Positions 44,677 through 53,072 of a DNA stretch of 64,000 nucleotides are shown piece after piece. Positions within the stretch are counted from its first letter, which is position 1, and every line of letters begins with the position of its first letter. The notes below the pieces were generated by a model. The model had not been told where the DNA came from and searched no databases. It saw only the letters and a program-made list of their open reading frames with translations. Source of the stretch: Paenarthrobacter aurescens TC1 (lineage in GTDB: Bacteria; Actinomycetota; Actinomycetes; Actinomycetales; Micrococcaceae); assembly GCA_000014925.1 (NCBI GenBank), contig CP000475.1, forward strand, positions 248,001 to 312,000. The letters are read 5' to 3'. Made by a program: the position numbers and the translations under genes.

Positions 44677-45579
44677 ATGGAACTGGCATTCGAGCTGACA
44701 CCCGATCTGGCCATCGCGTTTGTGACCCTGTTCATCCTGGAGATCGTCCTGGGCGTGGACAACGTCATCTTCATCTCGATCCTGGCGAGCAAACTTCCGG
44801 TGGAGCAGCAGGCCAGGGCCCGCAACCTCGGGTTGACGCTCGGTATGCTGATGCGCGTCGTCCTGTTGTTCGCAGCCTCCTGGATCATTTCCCTCACCGA
44901 GGATCTCTTCGAACTCTTCGGGATGGGGTTCTCCGGACGAGATCTGATCCTGCTGTTCGGCGGCTTGTTCCTGGTCTATAAAGCGGTACGGGAGATCCAC
45001 GAGAAGCTCGAGGGCACCGAATCCCATGGCTTGGGTGGTGCGAAGGCCGCCACGTTCGGCGCCGTGCTGGGGCAGATCATCATCCTGGACATGGTCTTCT
45101 CCTTCGACTCGGTGATCACCGCCGTCGGGATGGTGGACAACCTGCTGGTCATCATCGTCGCGGTGCTGTCCTCCTTCACCATCATGCTCTTCTCGGCGAA
45201 GTACATCTTCGCCTTCGTCAACCGGCACCCCACCGTCAAGATGCTCGCGTTGGCCTTCCTGGTACTGATCGGGGTGTTCCTGATCGCCGACGGGTTTGAG
45301 GTCAAGATCGACAAGGCTCTCATCTACGGCCCGATGGCGTTCGCCATCGCCGTGGAAGCACTGAACCTGGCGGCCAAGCGGCGGCAGGAAAAACGCCTCG
45401 GCAAGCCCATCGACCCGGTCCATCTGCGCCACGCCTACACGAAAGCCGACGACCGCGATGCCGTCGCCGCCGCAACAGCCCGTGGGCCGGAAGCCGGCGA
45501 CGTCCATCTGTCCCGCAAACCGGTCACCGGCCGAATCACCGACGACGACGGACACCAGGAACCTGCCGGGCTGGGCTGA
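44677..45579 (+). CDS. TerC-family membrane protein (YgdQ/YoaE-like)
   Basis: 300 residues from ATG 44677; an earlier in-frame ATG at 44653 would add eight residues but does not fit the family N-terminus. Seven spans with the two acidic motifs LEIVLGVDNVIFISILASKL near residue 18 and ILDMVFSFDSVITAVGMVDN near 140. Soluble C-terminus after residue ~235. It is a second TerC paralogue, divergent from the first with ~290 bp between. It probably also takes part in Mn2+ or other metal export. Confidence 0.88.
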   Translation: MELAFELTPDLAIAFVTLFILEIVLGVDNVIFISILASKLPVEQQARARNLGLTLGMLMRVVLLFAASWIISLTEDLFELFGMGFSGRDLILLFGGLFLVYKAVREIHEKLEGTESHGLGGAKAATFGAVLGQIIILDMVFSFDSVITAVGMVDNLLVIIVAVLSSFTIMLFSAKYIFAFVNRHPTVKMLALAFLVLIGVFLIADGFEVKIDKALIYGPMAFAIAVEALNLAAKRRQEKRLGKPIDPVHLRHAYTKADDRDAVAAATARGPEAGDVHLSRKPVTGRITDDDGHQEPAGLG

Positions 45580-45678
45580 CCCGATGAGGCCGCCGAGCAG
45601 GCCGGACGGCGCTTCTGCTCACACCCACAAGCCATCAGATAACCCAACCGCAGACCCAACGGCAGGTGCGGGATTTCA

Positions 45679-45706
45679 AACGCCGATAACGGCGCATATG
45701 ACCAGT
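45679..45706 (+). repeat. dif-like 28-bp repeat, copy C
   Basis: AACGCCGATAA-type left arm, CGGCGC centre, ATATGACCAGT right arm. About 100 bp after the TerC stop. Same orientation as A, B, D and E. Confidence 0.7.
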
Positions 45707-45745
45707 AATAGGAGAAGTCGCTTAAGCGTATGCGGCAGCGCCTTA

Positions 45746-45922
45746 TTAGTCCGATGCGACCACGTCATCCGAAATTACCAGTCGTCGCTCGCCCAACCCG
45801 TCTTCACGGATCCAAGCTGCCCCGATTTCCGGCGCGACCTGCTCTACAGTGCCGCTGATCCTCGTCCCTGCCAGGTCCAGGGCCTCGACATGCTCGCCTT
45901 CGTTCCAGATCATCTCTGCCAT
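45746..45922 (-). CDS. 58-residue hypothetical protein in a dif-bounded module
   Basis: ATG 45922 with GGAGGAGC 4 bp upstream. It reads MAEMIWNEGEHVEALDLAG, then RISGTVEQVAP, AAWIREDG, and ends ISDDVVASD. Acidic and beta-rich, it could be a small SH3/Tudor-like barrel (EHVEALDLAGTRISGTVEQV resembles a barrel start). It is the only gene between dif-like copies C and D, which are under 400 bp apart. No function assigned. Confidence 0.7.
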   Translation of the reverse strand: MAEMIWNEGEHVEALDLAGTRISGTVEQVAPEIGAAWIREDGLGERRLVISDDVVASD

Positions 45923-46074
45923 GGTGCTCCTCCGGGTCGGTCATCCTATGCTTCTTCCACTTCCGGGACGCCCGTTTCGTTCCCTTATTAGCGAGCCCTG
46001 AGCCATGGAGTAGTTAGCCTGGCTTGATGTGTGGCTAGGCGACGTGAAAAGCCATGAATGGCCGTCGAGTGACA

Positions 46075-46102
46075 ACTACCGATAACGGCGCATATGAAAC
46101 CA
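46075..46102 (+). repeat. dif-like 28-bp repeat, copy D
   Basis: CCGATAACGGCGCATATGA core, right arm ATATGAAACCA. It lies 12 bp from the stop of the RES toxin gene, bounding the toxin-antitoxin module on the left. Confidence 0.7.
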
Positions 46103-46113
46103 TCGCGGTCGCC

Positions 46114-46890
46114 CTACTGGATCTGAATGTCGAACCGTTTAGCGACCGCGTTCAGATCGAGATCTCGCGCAGAAAACGACGCCCCGTCGTCACTGATTAC
46201 GAGTTCGTTGTCCAACCCATCGTCAGTACGGCGCATCCAAAAGGCCCAGCACTGTCCGATCCCATGACGTGAAGCAAAACGGATACCGTCAGCCTGTCCG
46301 CCGTCTTGTAGCCGGAGGGCACGAAGCCTCGTGGCGACCAGTGTAGTAAGGACTCTGTTGTCCCCGGTCAGGTGGGAGGCATCGGTTGAGGCTATATCGC
46401 ATGTTCTGTAGATTTCCGCCCCGAGAACCTGGTCGATGTAGGCAAGCGAGTGGTCCGTGGTCAGATCAAACCAGACGAGGTCGCCAGTCGAGTGAAGCTC
46501 ATAGACCTTGCGGCTCTCCCGCCAACTCGCGGGGAGGGTTCCGGGCGCAGAGTGGCCCAAGGACAACTGCTCGTCAGTGTATCGCTCGAACGCTTCCTCC
46601 CAAGATTCCCCGAAGGCGTCCGCCATGAACGTGATCGCCGATCTGGACCGATGGTCGAGCCGCCTGTCGTAGAGGCACTCGGTGAAGGCCCCACGACGGG
46701 TCCGGGCCACATAGATGGTCCTGCCGGGGGTGTCGAACCTGTTCCAGGACCCGACATCCTCACGGAAGTAGTACCCCCGCGGCAACGGGCTCAGCGGTCC
46801 GTAGCTCTCAGTGGCGATTCGGTAGCCATCTAGCGGGGCACGCAGGAGCGAGGGCTGGCCGTCGATATCGGTCGTCTCAACAGCATCCAT
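46114..46890 (-). CDS. RES-domain toxin (NADase)
   Basis: 258 residues. The RES core is visible: RTIYVARTRRGAFTECLYD (conserved Arg/Tyr and Glu), then ending RLRALRLQDGGQADGIRFAS with the conserved Ser. By family (MbcT, RES-Xre systems) such toxins degrade NAD+ when freed. The N-terminal ~40 residues precede the domain. It shares a TGATG junction with the antitoxin stop (overlap of one base), with antitoxin first, the usual order. Confidence 0.88.
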   Translation of the reverse strand: MDAVETTDIDGQPSLLRAPLDGYRIATESYGPLSPLPRGYYFREDVGSWNRFDTPGRTIYVARTRRGAFTECLYDRRLDHRSRSAITFMADAFGESWEEAFERYTDEQLSLGHSAPGTLPASWRESRKVYELHSTGDLVWFDLTTDHSLAYIDQVLGAEIYRTCDIASTDASHLTGDNRVLTTLVATRLRALRLQDGGQADGIRFASRHGIGQCWAFWMRRTDDGLDNELVISDDGASFSARDLDLNAVAKRFDIQIQ

Positions 46891-47276
46891 CAGCCGTTGA
46901 AGCTACCCGAGACCATGGCGACCGCCGCGTCCATGACCGCTTTTGAGCGTCCGTCGTGGATGGCTTCGACGGGGGAAACTTCTCCTAGCCACGGGTTGGC
47001 GCCGAGAAACCACAGCCGTGCCGCCTGGTCGCCGTCCGCATCTGCCACGAGCGTCCAAGCTCGGTGCGCGAGCAAGATTCGAGACTGAGCATCGTCCGAG
47101 GGAACCGGGCCGTCCTCCCTTTGCCAGCGGTAACTCGCCTTCGGATCTTTGGCGCCAGCCATGGCCGATACCATACTGGCCCCGAGAGCGGCGTTGAGAC
47201 GCCGCACCACCTCACGGATGCCCATGCGGGCTGCCGCAGCATGAGCATTGCCATTGACGGTTTCGATACTGCCCAA
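46890..47276 (-). CDS. Antitoxin of the RES toxin (Xre/MbcA/ParS type)
   Basis: About 128 residues if it starts at TTG 47276, 8 bp after GGGGAG; an ATG at 47312 is an alternative without a ribosome site. N-terminal helical region (GIREVVRRLNAALGASMVSAM) and a C-terminal DUF2384/ParS-MbcA toxin-binding domain (RILLAHRAWTLVADAD; RLWFLGANPWLGEVSPVEAI). The NPWLG...PVEAI motif is characteristic. It neutralises the RES toxin and represses the pair. Confidence 0.85.
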   Translation of the reverse strand: MGSIETVNGNAHAAAARMGIREVVRRLNAALGASMVSAMAGAKDPKASYRWQREDGPVPSDDAQSRILLAHRAWTLVADADGDQAARLWFLGANPWLGEVSPVEAIHDGRSKAVMDAAVAMVSGSFNG

Positions 47277-47701
47277 AATGACCACTCCCCTTTTGGATGA
47301 TATTTGGACCATACACCCGGTTACCACGAATATGCTACTTACTATGCAGCCCTTCTTACACAGCACCCAGCCTCTCGTGTGTGCGGTCGCTAGGACCCGC
47401 AACAATACCTGGGCATTAGACGGTGGCTCGCGCACAATTTGCCACCCATGCGATGGGGCCTGCGGCTGATCGCCCGTTAAGCCGATAACGGCGCATATGA
47501 CCGTACAAGTCCGGCGAATCGCATTCGACGCGAGTTCGACGGATTTTGATACGGGAAGCCCGGTTTTGCCTGCTCGCGCCCGGTTTTCCGGCAGTTGCAG
47601 AAGCCGCGGGCCCAGTCAATGTATATGCACTGGGCGTTGTTGCGGGGTCTTCTTACCCTGTTACTCCCGGCCGGGGCATCACGCTGACAACGCGTGCCCG
47701 C
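47277..47701. other. Intergenic with dif-like copy E
   Basis: About 425 bp upstream of the antitoxin, including its promoter and dif-like copy E. The part from 47506 to 47701 shows nothing I can name. Confidence 0.5.
47478..47505 (+). repeat. dif-like 28-bp repeat, copy E
   Basis: GCCGATAACGGCGCATATGA core, right arm ATATGACCGTA. It closes the D-E module that contains the RES/Xre pair. Confidence 0.7.
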
Positions 47702-48787
47702 TCACCGGCCCATCTCTGCGGCTCCCGTACCGGTGGGCGGAGTCCCGCGGCGTGCGTGGACCGCCATTTCGCGCGCCTCGGCAACTTCGGCGCGCAGCTG
47801 GTCGACCTGTCGGCCGTAGGTGGTGTGAAGGTCCTGGACCCGCTGCTCACCGTGGGCCTGCTCTCGCTCGACGTCGGCGCGGGCCGCGTCCCGCTCGGCG
47901 GTTAGTGACGCCATGGAACCGCGCAGGTCGGCCACCGCCTCGCGCACTCGTTCGATGTCGGCGCGGGCAGCCTCCAACTGGTCGCGCGCCTCGCCGGCCG
48001 CTGCCTCGGCGCGCCGGGCGCGCTCCGTCTCGGTCTCTGCCCGGATGCTGGCGGCGCGAGTGCCTTCCTCGGCGGCAGCCTGGGCGCGCTCGGCGGTCTC
48101 GGCCCGGTCGGTGGCGGCGGCGCGGTCCTGCTCGGCCTGCCGGGCCTGCGCGCGGGCGGTCTCGGCCTCGGCCCGCAGCTGATCGGCTTCGCTCTGGGCG
48201 CGCTCACGGTCTGCGTCGGCGGCCGCGCGGACCTGGGCGAGCTCACCGCCGAGCTGCTCGCCGGACTCGCAGGCGGCTGCCAGGTCGGCGCGGACCTGCT
48301 CCAGCTCGGCGGCGAGTTCCTCACTGCTGCGGGTCGCTTCCCCGGCGGCGGCGTCGGCCTCATCCTTCTCGGCCTCGGCCCGGCGCTGGGCCTGCTCGGC
48401 ACGGGTGGCCCGCGCGTTGGCCGCGGCCACCTGCTCCGCGGCCTCGCTGGCCACCGATTCGATCTGCGCCTCGGCCGCTTCGGGGTCCCCCACCGTGCGC
48501 AGCTCTTCCACGAGCGCGCCCAGCTGCCGGCCCAGCTGCTCGATCATCCCGGCGACCTGTCCGGTGATCTCACCCGCGCGCTGGCGCGCGGCATCCACGG
48601 GCCGCGCCTCGGTGCCGCGGGAGTCGTCCTCGCTTAGCCGTTGCCGGGCGCGCCACGCGGAAGCCCGAGTGTGGGCGGGATCGTCGCAGTACTCCGGCGG
48701 CCGGCCGGTGCCGGCCCCGGACGCCATGGCAGGACGGCGGCACCCTGGATACCGGCAGGTGCGCTCTTCGATCTGCTGCTCGCTCAT
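47702..48787 (-). CDS. KfrA-like coiled-coil protein with N-terminal Cys cluster
   Basis: 361 residues. The N-terminus has a zinc-finger-like set CRYPGCRRP...YCDDPAHTR (about 11-41). From residue ~70 to ~340 it is one long Ala/Glu/Arg/Gln-rich coiled coil (AEQVAAANARATRAEQAQRR and similar heptads). This architecture, a small DNA-binding-type head plus a long coiled coil, is common in KfrA-like plasmid proteins of actinobacteria, which are thought to help partition or nucleoid organisation. Function inferred only from shape and plasmid-like context. Confidence 0.7.
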   Translation of the reverse strand: MSEQQIEERTCRYPGCRRPAMASGAGTGRPPEYCDDPAHTRASAWRARQRLSEDDSRGTEARPVDAARQRAGEITGQVAGMIEQLGRQLGALVEELRTVGDPEAAEAQIESVASEAAEQVAAANARATRAEQAQRRAEAEKDEADAAAGEATRSSEELAAELEQVRADLAAACESGEQLGGELAQVRAAADADRERAQSEADQLRAEAETARAQARQAEQDRAAATDRAETAERAQAAAEEGTRAASIRAETETERARRAEAAAGEARDQLEAARADIERVREAVADLRGSMASLTAERDAARADVEREQAHGEQRVQDLHTTYGRQVDQLRAEVAEAREMAVHARRGTPPTGTGAAEMGR

Positions 48788-48890
48788 ACCGTCACTCTAC
48801 CATGACGGAACGTAACGAAAAACTAAAGACTAAAGACTAAACATATACGAAAGACCGAGGTGATCCCGAAGGCCCGCGGCACTGCCACCC

Positions 48891-48980
48891 GGTGGGATTG
48901 ATCGCGAGAAGGTCAGCGCATTGCTCACTTATGTCAGTAGATTTCTCACCACTGTCAGTGGTCTGATTACCCATGTCAGT
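48891..48980 (+). repeat. Left transposon end with 21-bp-spaced transposase sites
   Basis: GGTCAGC at 48911, then TGTCAGT at 48932, 48953 and 48974: four units exactly 21 bp apart, the spacing and form of TnsB/TniA binding sites. The last one overlaps the tniA start, suggesting that transposase binding also represses its own gene. Confidence 0.75.
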
Positions 48981-50592
48981 GCATGTACGGTCGCCTGCCG
49001 ACGTGGCTGGGCGCACGAGCGCAGAGGAGCCCTGGGAGTTGGACGTAGACGAGCCAGTTGTCAGTGCTGACCTGCCGCGGGAGGCGGTGGTGCGGCTGCT
49101 GCTGTCCTTGGACGCCGCGGGGCGGTTAACCACTGAGGATGTGCGCTTGGCCGCGGAAGGATCCGATGTCAGCGAGAGGACCGTGTGGCGTTGGCTCGCG
49201 CAGGCACGGTCCGAAGGGGAAGTACAGTCACCTCGGGAGCGGTTCGAGATTACTGATGAGGTCAGGGAGCGGCTGGCGTTCTGGCGTGGGAACGTCTCAG
49301 CGGTGCATCGGGAACTCGTCGCCGCCGCAGGTGAGGGCGGGAAGCGCCCGAGCCGAGCGACGGTCCAGCGGGCCGTGGCTCGCGACGTTCTTCGTGGCGA
49401 GCTTGCCGGACTACGTGGTGGCGAGCGTGCGCGACGCGCACACGAAGTGTTCCTGCGCCGACCGCGCGTGCACCGCAATGAGGTATGGGAGGCCGATCAC
49501 GTTGAGGTGCCGGTCGAAGTGCTCTTGCCCGACGATCGGCTGGTCAAGCCTTGGGTGACGTGGTTCGTCGACGTGGGAACTGACGCGGTGTGCGGTGCCG
49601 CGGTAACGCCGGGTCCACCGAGCCGGGAGAGCATCTTGGCTGCGCTTCGCGCGGCGATCAGTCTGGAGGAGCCCTACGGGCCGCCGGGCGGATTGCCTGG
49701 TGCCGTTCGGATCGACCGCGGCAAGGACTTCCTGTCCAAGACGGTGCACAGCGTCCTGGCCGGGTTGGCGGTGCGGGTGGTGGCACTGCCCGGGTACACT
49801 CCGCACCTGAAGGGCACCGTGGAGTCACTCAACAACGCGGCCGAGACCATGTTCTTCGCTGCCCTACCGAGGTACACCCACGCGCAGCAGGGTGCGAACG
49901 GGAAGCCGACCGATCCCGATGCACCTGCATTGCCGTTCGAGGCGTTCGTTGCCGAGTTCCTTACCTGGGTCCGCTGGTGGAACGGCGAGAACGAAGGTCA
50001 CACCATAGCGGCCTTGGGGGGCCGGACGCCGTTGCAAGCCTGGGCCGAGGATCCGACCCCGCTGAGCACTGTCCCGGCTGCTGACCTGCGGCTGTTGATG
50101 CTGGAGGATGATGGCCGCGCTCGGACGATCACTCCCAAGGGGGTGTCGTGGCGCGGACGGCACTACGTGGCGGCCTGGATGACCGGCCAGGTTGGTCTGG
50201 CGGTCCGAGTGCGTCACATGCCGCACCACGAGCACGAGATCGAGGTTTTTGGCGCGACCAGCGGCAAGCACCTGGGCTCAGCAACTTTGGCCGATGCTGC
50301 CAGCGCGGAGGAGGTCGCGGCACTGCACCGGGCCCGGAGCGAGCAGCAGCGCCGCCTACGAGCCGATCTGCGGGCCGCGGAGAAGGCACGCAGAGTCCGC
50401 TATGCCGCGGCCACCGAGGCGGCGCCGCTCCAACCGGTTCAGGCGGTCACCGCAGAGGCGGCACGAGCCGAGCTCGCCACGGCCCAAGACACCCAATTGC
50501 AGGCCGCGGCCCGGGTCGATCTGTTCGCCCCGGGCCCGCCGTCGCCTGAATGGGTACTCCCCCACGCCTCCCGGACCGGCCCGAAGCCATGA
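48973..50592 (+). CDS. tniA: TniA/TnsB-type DDE transposase
   Basis: 539 residues. N-terminal HTH region (ASVTERTVWRWLAQARSEGE-like: SDVSERTVWRWLAQARSEG), an rve integrase core with Asp in NEVWEADHVEVPVE, Asp in VRIDRGKDFLSKTV and Glu in HLKGTVESLNNAAE, and a Mu-type C-terminal beta-barrel (GVSWRGRHYVAAWMTGQVGL). It cuts and joins the transposon ends. The last residues overlap the tniB ATG (ATGA). The start is in the last of the 21-bp repeats. Confidence 0.9.
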   Translation: MSVHVRSPADVAGRTSAEEPWELDVDEPVVSADLPREAVVRLLLSLDAAGRLTTEDVRLAAEGSDVSERTVWRWLAQARSEGEVQSPRERFEITDEVRERLAFWRGNVSAVHRELVAAAGEGGKRPSRATVQRAVARDVLRGELAGLRGGERARRAHEVFLRRPRVHRNEVWEADHVEVPVEVLLPDDRLVKPWVTWFVDVGTDAVCGAAVTPGPPSRESILAALRAAISLEEPYGPPGGLPGAVRIDRGKDFLSKTVHSVLAGLAVRVVALPGYTPHLKGTVESLNNAAETMFFAALPRYTHAQQGANGKPTDPDAPALPFEAFVAEFLTWVRWWNGENEGHTIAALGGRTPLQAWAEDPTPLSTVPAADLRLLMLEDDGRARTITPKGVSWRGRHYVAAWMTGQVGLAVRVRHMPHHEHEIEVFGATSGKHLGSATLADAASAEEVAALHRARSEQQRRLRADLRAAEKARRVRYAAATEAAPLQPVQAVTAEAARAELATAQDTQLQAAARVDLFAPGPPSPEWVLPHASRTGPKP

Positions 50593-51365
50593 ATGTCTGG
50601 GCCGCCGTGGACGGGGCCGAGGACCACTACCTCGCACTTCCCGGAGCGAACGTGGTGGCCACTGATGCATTGTTGGCGCTTCGGGACAACCTGGTCGACG
50701 TCATCGCGGCTCGGGCGATGATGTGCGTGCACGGTGACGCCGGACTGGGCAAGACGCTGTCAGTCAACGCCGCTCTGCGGGCGCTGGCGCCGGCCGACGT
50801 GTGCCGGGTGCAGTTCCGTGCCCGGCCAACCCCTCGCGATATCCGGCACGTGCTCTTCGAGGCACTCGGAATCGGCGGCAGCCCGCCGAGTCGTCCGATC
50901 GAGTTCGACGCGCTCCTCAAAGACGTTCTCGAAGAACGGTTCCGGGTGCTGGTCTGCGACGAAGCCCAGTGGCTCTCACGCGAATGCTTCGAGTTGTGGC
51001 GACACCTGTGGGACGACCGCCGCACCGACATCGCCATCGTCTTCGTCGGCGGCGGCGACTGCTACCGGGTGCTTCGCCGTGAGCCAATGCTGTCCAGCCG
51101 CGTTTATGTCTGGCAGGAGTTCCGTCGCCTCACCCCTGAGCAGGTACTCGAGGTCATCCCCGCCTACCACCCGATCTGGGCCGATGCGGACCCCGCCGAT
51201 ATCGCCTTCGCCGATGCTCACGCCGGGCATGGCAACTTCCGTGCTTGGGCCAAGATCACAGCCCACTCGGTGACCGCGCTCCGTCGCCTTGACCGTCCGA
51301 CCGGCACCGCGCCGGACCGGGATGTGCTGCGCTGGGCCTTCAGCCGACTCGGCGGCAGCACCTGA
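50589..51365 (+). CDS. tniB: TniB/TnsC-type transposition ATPase
   Basis: 258 residues from ATG 50589, overlapping the tniA stop by 4 bp. AAA ATPase with Walker A VHGDAGLGKTLSVNAA and Walker B RVLVCDEAQWLSREC, followed by AIVFVGGGDCY (sensor 1). It selects the target and activates the transposase. The family is shared with Tn552, Tn5053 and Tn7-like elements. Confidence 0.88.
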   Translation: MNVWAAVDGAEDHYLALPGANVVATDALLALRDNLVDVIAARAMMCVHGDAGLGKTLSVNAALRALAPADVCRVQFRARPTPRDIRHVLFEALGIGGSPPSRPIEFDALLKDVLEERFRVLVCDEAQWLSRECFELWRHLWDDRRTDIAIVFVGGGDCYRVLRREPMLSSRVYVWQEFRRLTPEQVLEVIPAYHPIWADADPADIAFADAHAGHGNFRAWAKITAHSVTALRRLDRPTGTAPDRDVLRWAFSRLGGST

Positions 51366-51421
51366 GAACCGGCTTCGATAATCCTCCCACCAGCGCCGTC
51401 ACGCCGAGCCGTCCGGCGGCG

Positions 51422-52789
51422 GTGCAGGTGCTTCTGGACCGCACCGACGACATCGCGGTCACCGCTGGCTTACTGCGACGGCATAACCCCGCCGCCGGCC
51501 CCGTCGTCGTGCACCCGACCCCAACCGGTACCACGTCCCAGGACCTGAGCCACGACCTGCTGCGCGCCCTGGGAAGACCGATCCATCGGCTCGCCGCTGA
51601 ACGCCTGCAGGGCTCCCGGCCCGCCTGGCGCGCCGTGGCCGCGTGGCTTCACGCAGACCAACTCTCCGATCTCATCGTGCTGCGCGCCCACTTGCTCGGC
51701 GCCGACCGCTGGAGCCAGCTCATCGAGCTGAGCCGCGGCACTGGCACCCGGTTGACCCTGGTCTGCCACACACGGTCGATCCCCAGTCCCTTGGCTCAGG
51801 CGCTTACCGAGATCGACCACCAGATCCTCACCAATCTCGAGCTCCTCGATCTGCCGGCGGGTGGGCACCGACCCAGCGCCCCTCCGGCAGCCGATCCGGG
51901 GATGGCTTCCCTGCCGCGCGTCACGTACCCCGGCGTGGTCAATTTCCGCCGCTACGCTTTCGACCAACTCGGGCCGATCGAGTTCGCCCGGCTCGATACC
52001 ATTTACCAGTCGGCCCAGGAGACGACCCTGGCCTGGCTCGATGGCCGCCCCGACGCGGCCACGTCCGACGACGGTCGAGAAGCTGTCATGGGTCTGCTTT
52101 CGGAGCTGGTCCACGACAGTCCCAGTCGCACCCACACGCTGGCCCGGCTTCGCAGCGCGCAGGCCGCTTTCCGGCGGCACGGATTCAAGCTGACTCTGCC
52201 GGCATCCCGGGATTTGCTCGACGTCCTGGCGGGCCCGGGCCTGACCAGCCAACCAGTCACCGACCAGCTACTCGACCGAATCCGCGCAGGCGTAGCGCAC
52301 CCAGCGATCGCCGCCGCGTTGGCCACGAGCTTGTTTACCGGCCTGGCGCCGACGAGCTTGATGCCCCTGACGTGGAAGTCGCTGACACCGGGCGCCGACC
52401 GTCTTCGGATCAACAATCGAGTAACGAGGCTGCAACGTCCAGCACCGAACCTGTGGCCCCGGCGAACACTCGTTCGCGTCCCGGCCATCTTCTACGTGCC
52501 GACCGCCGTCCGGCCCCTGTTCCAGGCCGCCCGAGAGTTCATCCCGCCCGACGAGAACATCCGTCGTCGCCTCTTCTGGGGCGCCATCGCTCACCAGATC
52601 GAGGCGGCGGCCTCGGAGTGCGCCATCACGCTGCCCCACCATGTGGCCCCGGTGATCGCCTGGCAGGCGTGGATCGGGATCGAGCGTGTCGACTATTTCG
52701 GCGGCCAGTACGACGTCGACTTCAGCGCCGACCAGCAGTTCCAGCCGCAGCCCACCCCTATCGAGCCCCCAGCGACCTTGGAAAGGTGA
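51422..52789 (+). CDS. Third transposon gene: ATPase-like and integrase-like fusion, unknown function
   Basis: 455 residues from GTG 51422. It is not a recognisable TniQ/TnsD: no Cys-rich zinc motif and no TniQ start. The N-terminal ~170 residues resemble an AAA-ATPase domain without Walker motifs (GPVVVHPTPTGTTSQDLSHD, RLTLVCHTRSIP). From ~290 on, AIAAALATSLFTGLAPTSL and MPLTWKSLTP look like the catalytic fold of a tyrosine recombinase, but with the first catalytic Arg replaced (TGLAPTS instead of TGLRxSE). It may be a target-choice factor made of two inactivated enzyme domains. Confidence 0.65.
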   Translation: MQVLLDRTDDIAVTAGLLRRHNPAAGPVVVHPTPTGTTSQDLSHDLLRALGRPIHRLAAERLQGSRPAWRAVAAWLHADQLSDLIVLRAHLLGADRWSQLIELSRGTGTRLTLVCHTRSIPSPLAQALTEIDHQILTNLELLDLPAGGHRPSAPPAADPGMASLPRVTYPGVVNFRRYAFDQLGPIEFARLDTIYQSAQETTLAWLDGRPDAATSDDGREAVMGLLSELVHDSPSRTHTLARLRSAQAAFRRHGFKLTLPASRDLLDVLAGPGLTSQPVTDQLLDRIRAGVAHPAIAAALATSLFTGLAPTSLMPLTWKSLTPGADRLRINNRVTRLQRPAPNLWPRRTLVRVPAIFYVPTAVRPLFQAAREFIPPDENIRRRLFWGAIAHQIEAAASECAITLPHHVAPVIAWQAWIGIERVDYFGGQYDVDFSADQQFQPQPTPIEPPATLER

Positions 52790-52828
52790 GACCCGAACGG
52801 GATGCCCAACCCTCACCTTCCGCTTGAA

Positions 52829-52879
52829 GGCACTGACACAATTGAGCAATCCGCTGACAAGATCGCGAGCAATCCCACC
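52829..52879 (-). repeat. Right transposon end
   Basis: Inverted copy of the left end. Read inward from 52879 it begins GGTGGGATTG and then has TGTCAGC and TGTCAGT 21 bp apart. It has fewer units than the left end, an asymmetry usual for Tn7-like and Tn552-like elements. Confidence 0.8.
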
Positions 52880-52927
52880 ACGCCATTCGCCGGACAGGTG
52901 TCGGGGTGTCGTGCGATGCTCGCGTCT

Positions 52928-52965
52928 GAGAGCCCGCTGGTGACCCGAGACGCCGGCGGGCTCTC
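52928..52965. terminator. Hairpin between convergent genes
   Basis: GAGAGCCCGC (52928-52937) pairs with GCGGGCTCTC (52956-52965), a perfect 10-bp stem with an 18-nt loop. It lies just outside the transposon, toward the 3' end of the minus-strand gene at 53073. No T-run. Confidence 0.5.
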
Positions 52966-53072
52966 AACATGTGCCCGCCCCCGATGTAGGCGCGGCCGCC
53001 AGGGCTTGGGAAGGCGCTCGGTGCTCTGCCTCGGCGAGACCTACCGGCCAGTGGAGCGCCCGGGTCGGGGCC

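Larger units (their letters stand above)
48891..52879 (+). mobile_element. TniA/TniB-type transposon (~4.0 kb)
   Basis: Inverted ends about 50 bp long: both begin GGTGGGATTG, continue TCGCGA, and then share GTCAGCG-ATTGCTCA and TGTCAGT (left 48891-48940; right 52879 back to 52830). The left end has repeats of TGTCAGT at a 21-bp period. Inside are three plus-strand genes: a Mu/TniA-type DDE transposase, a TniB/TnsC-type ATPase and a third gene of unusual composition. No clear 5-bp target duplication was found at the ends. Confidence 0.85.
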
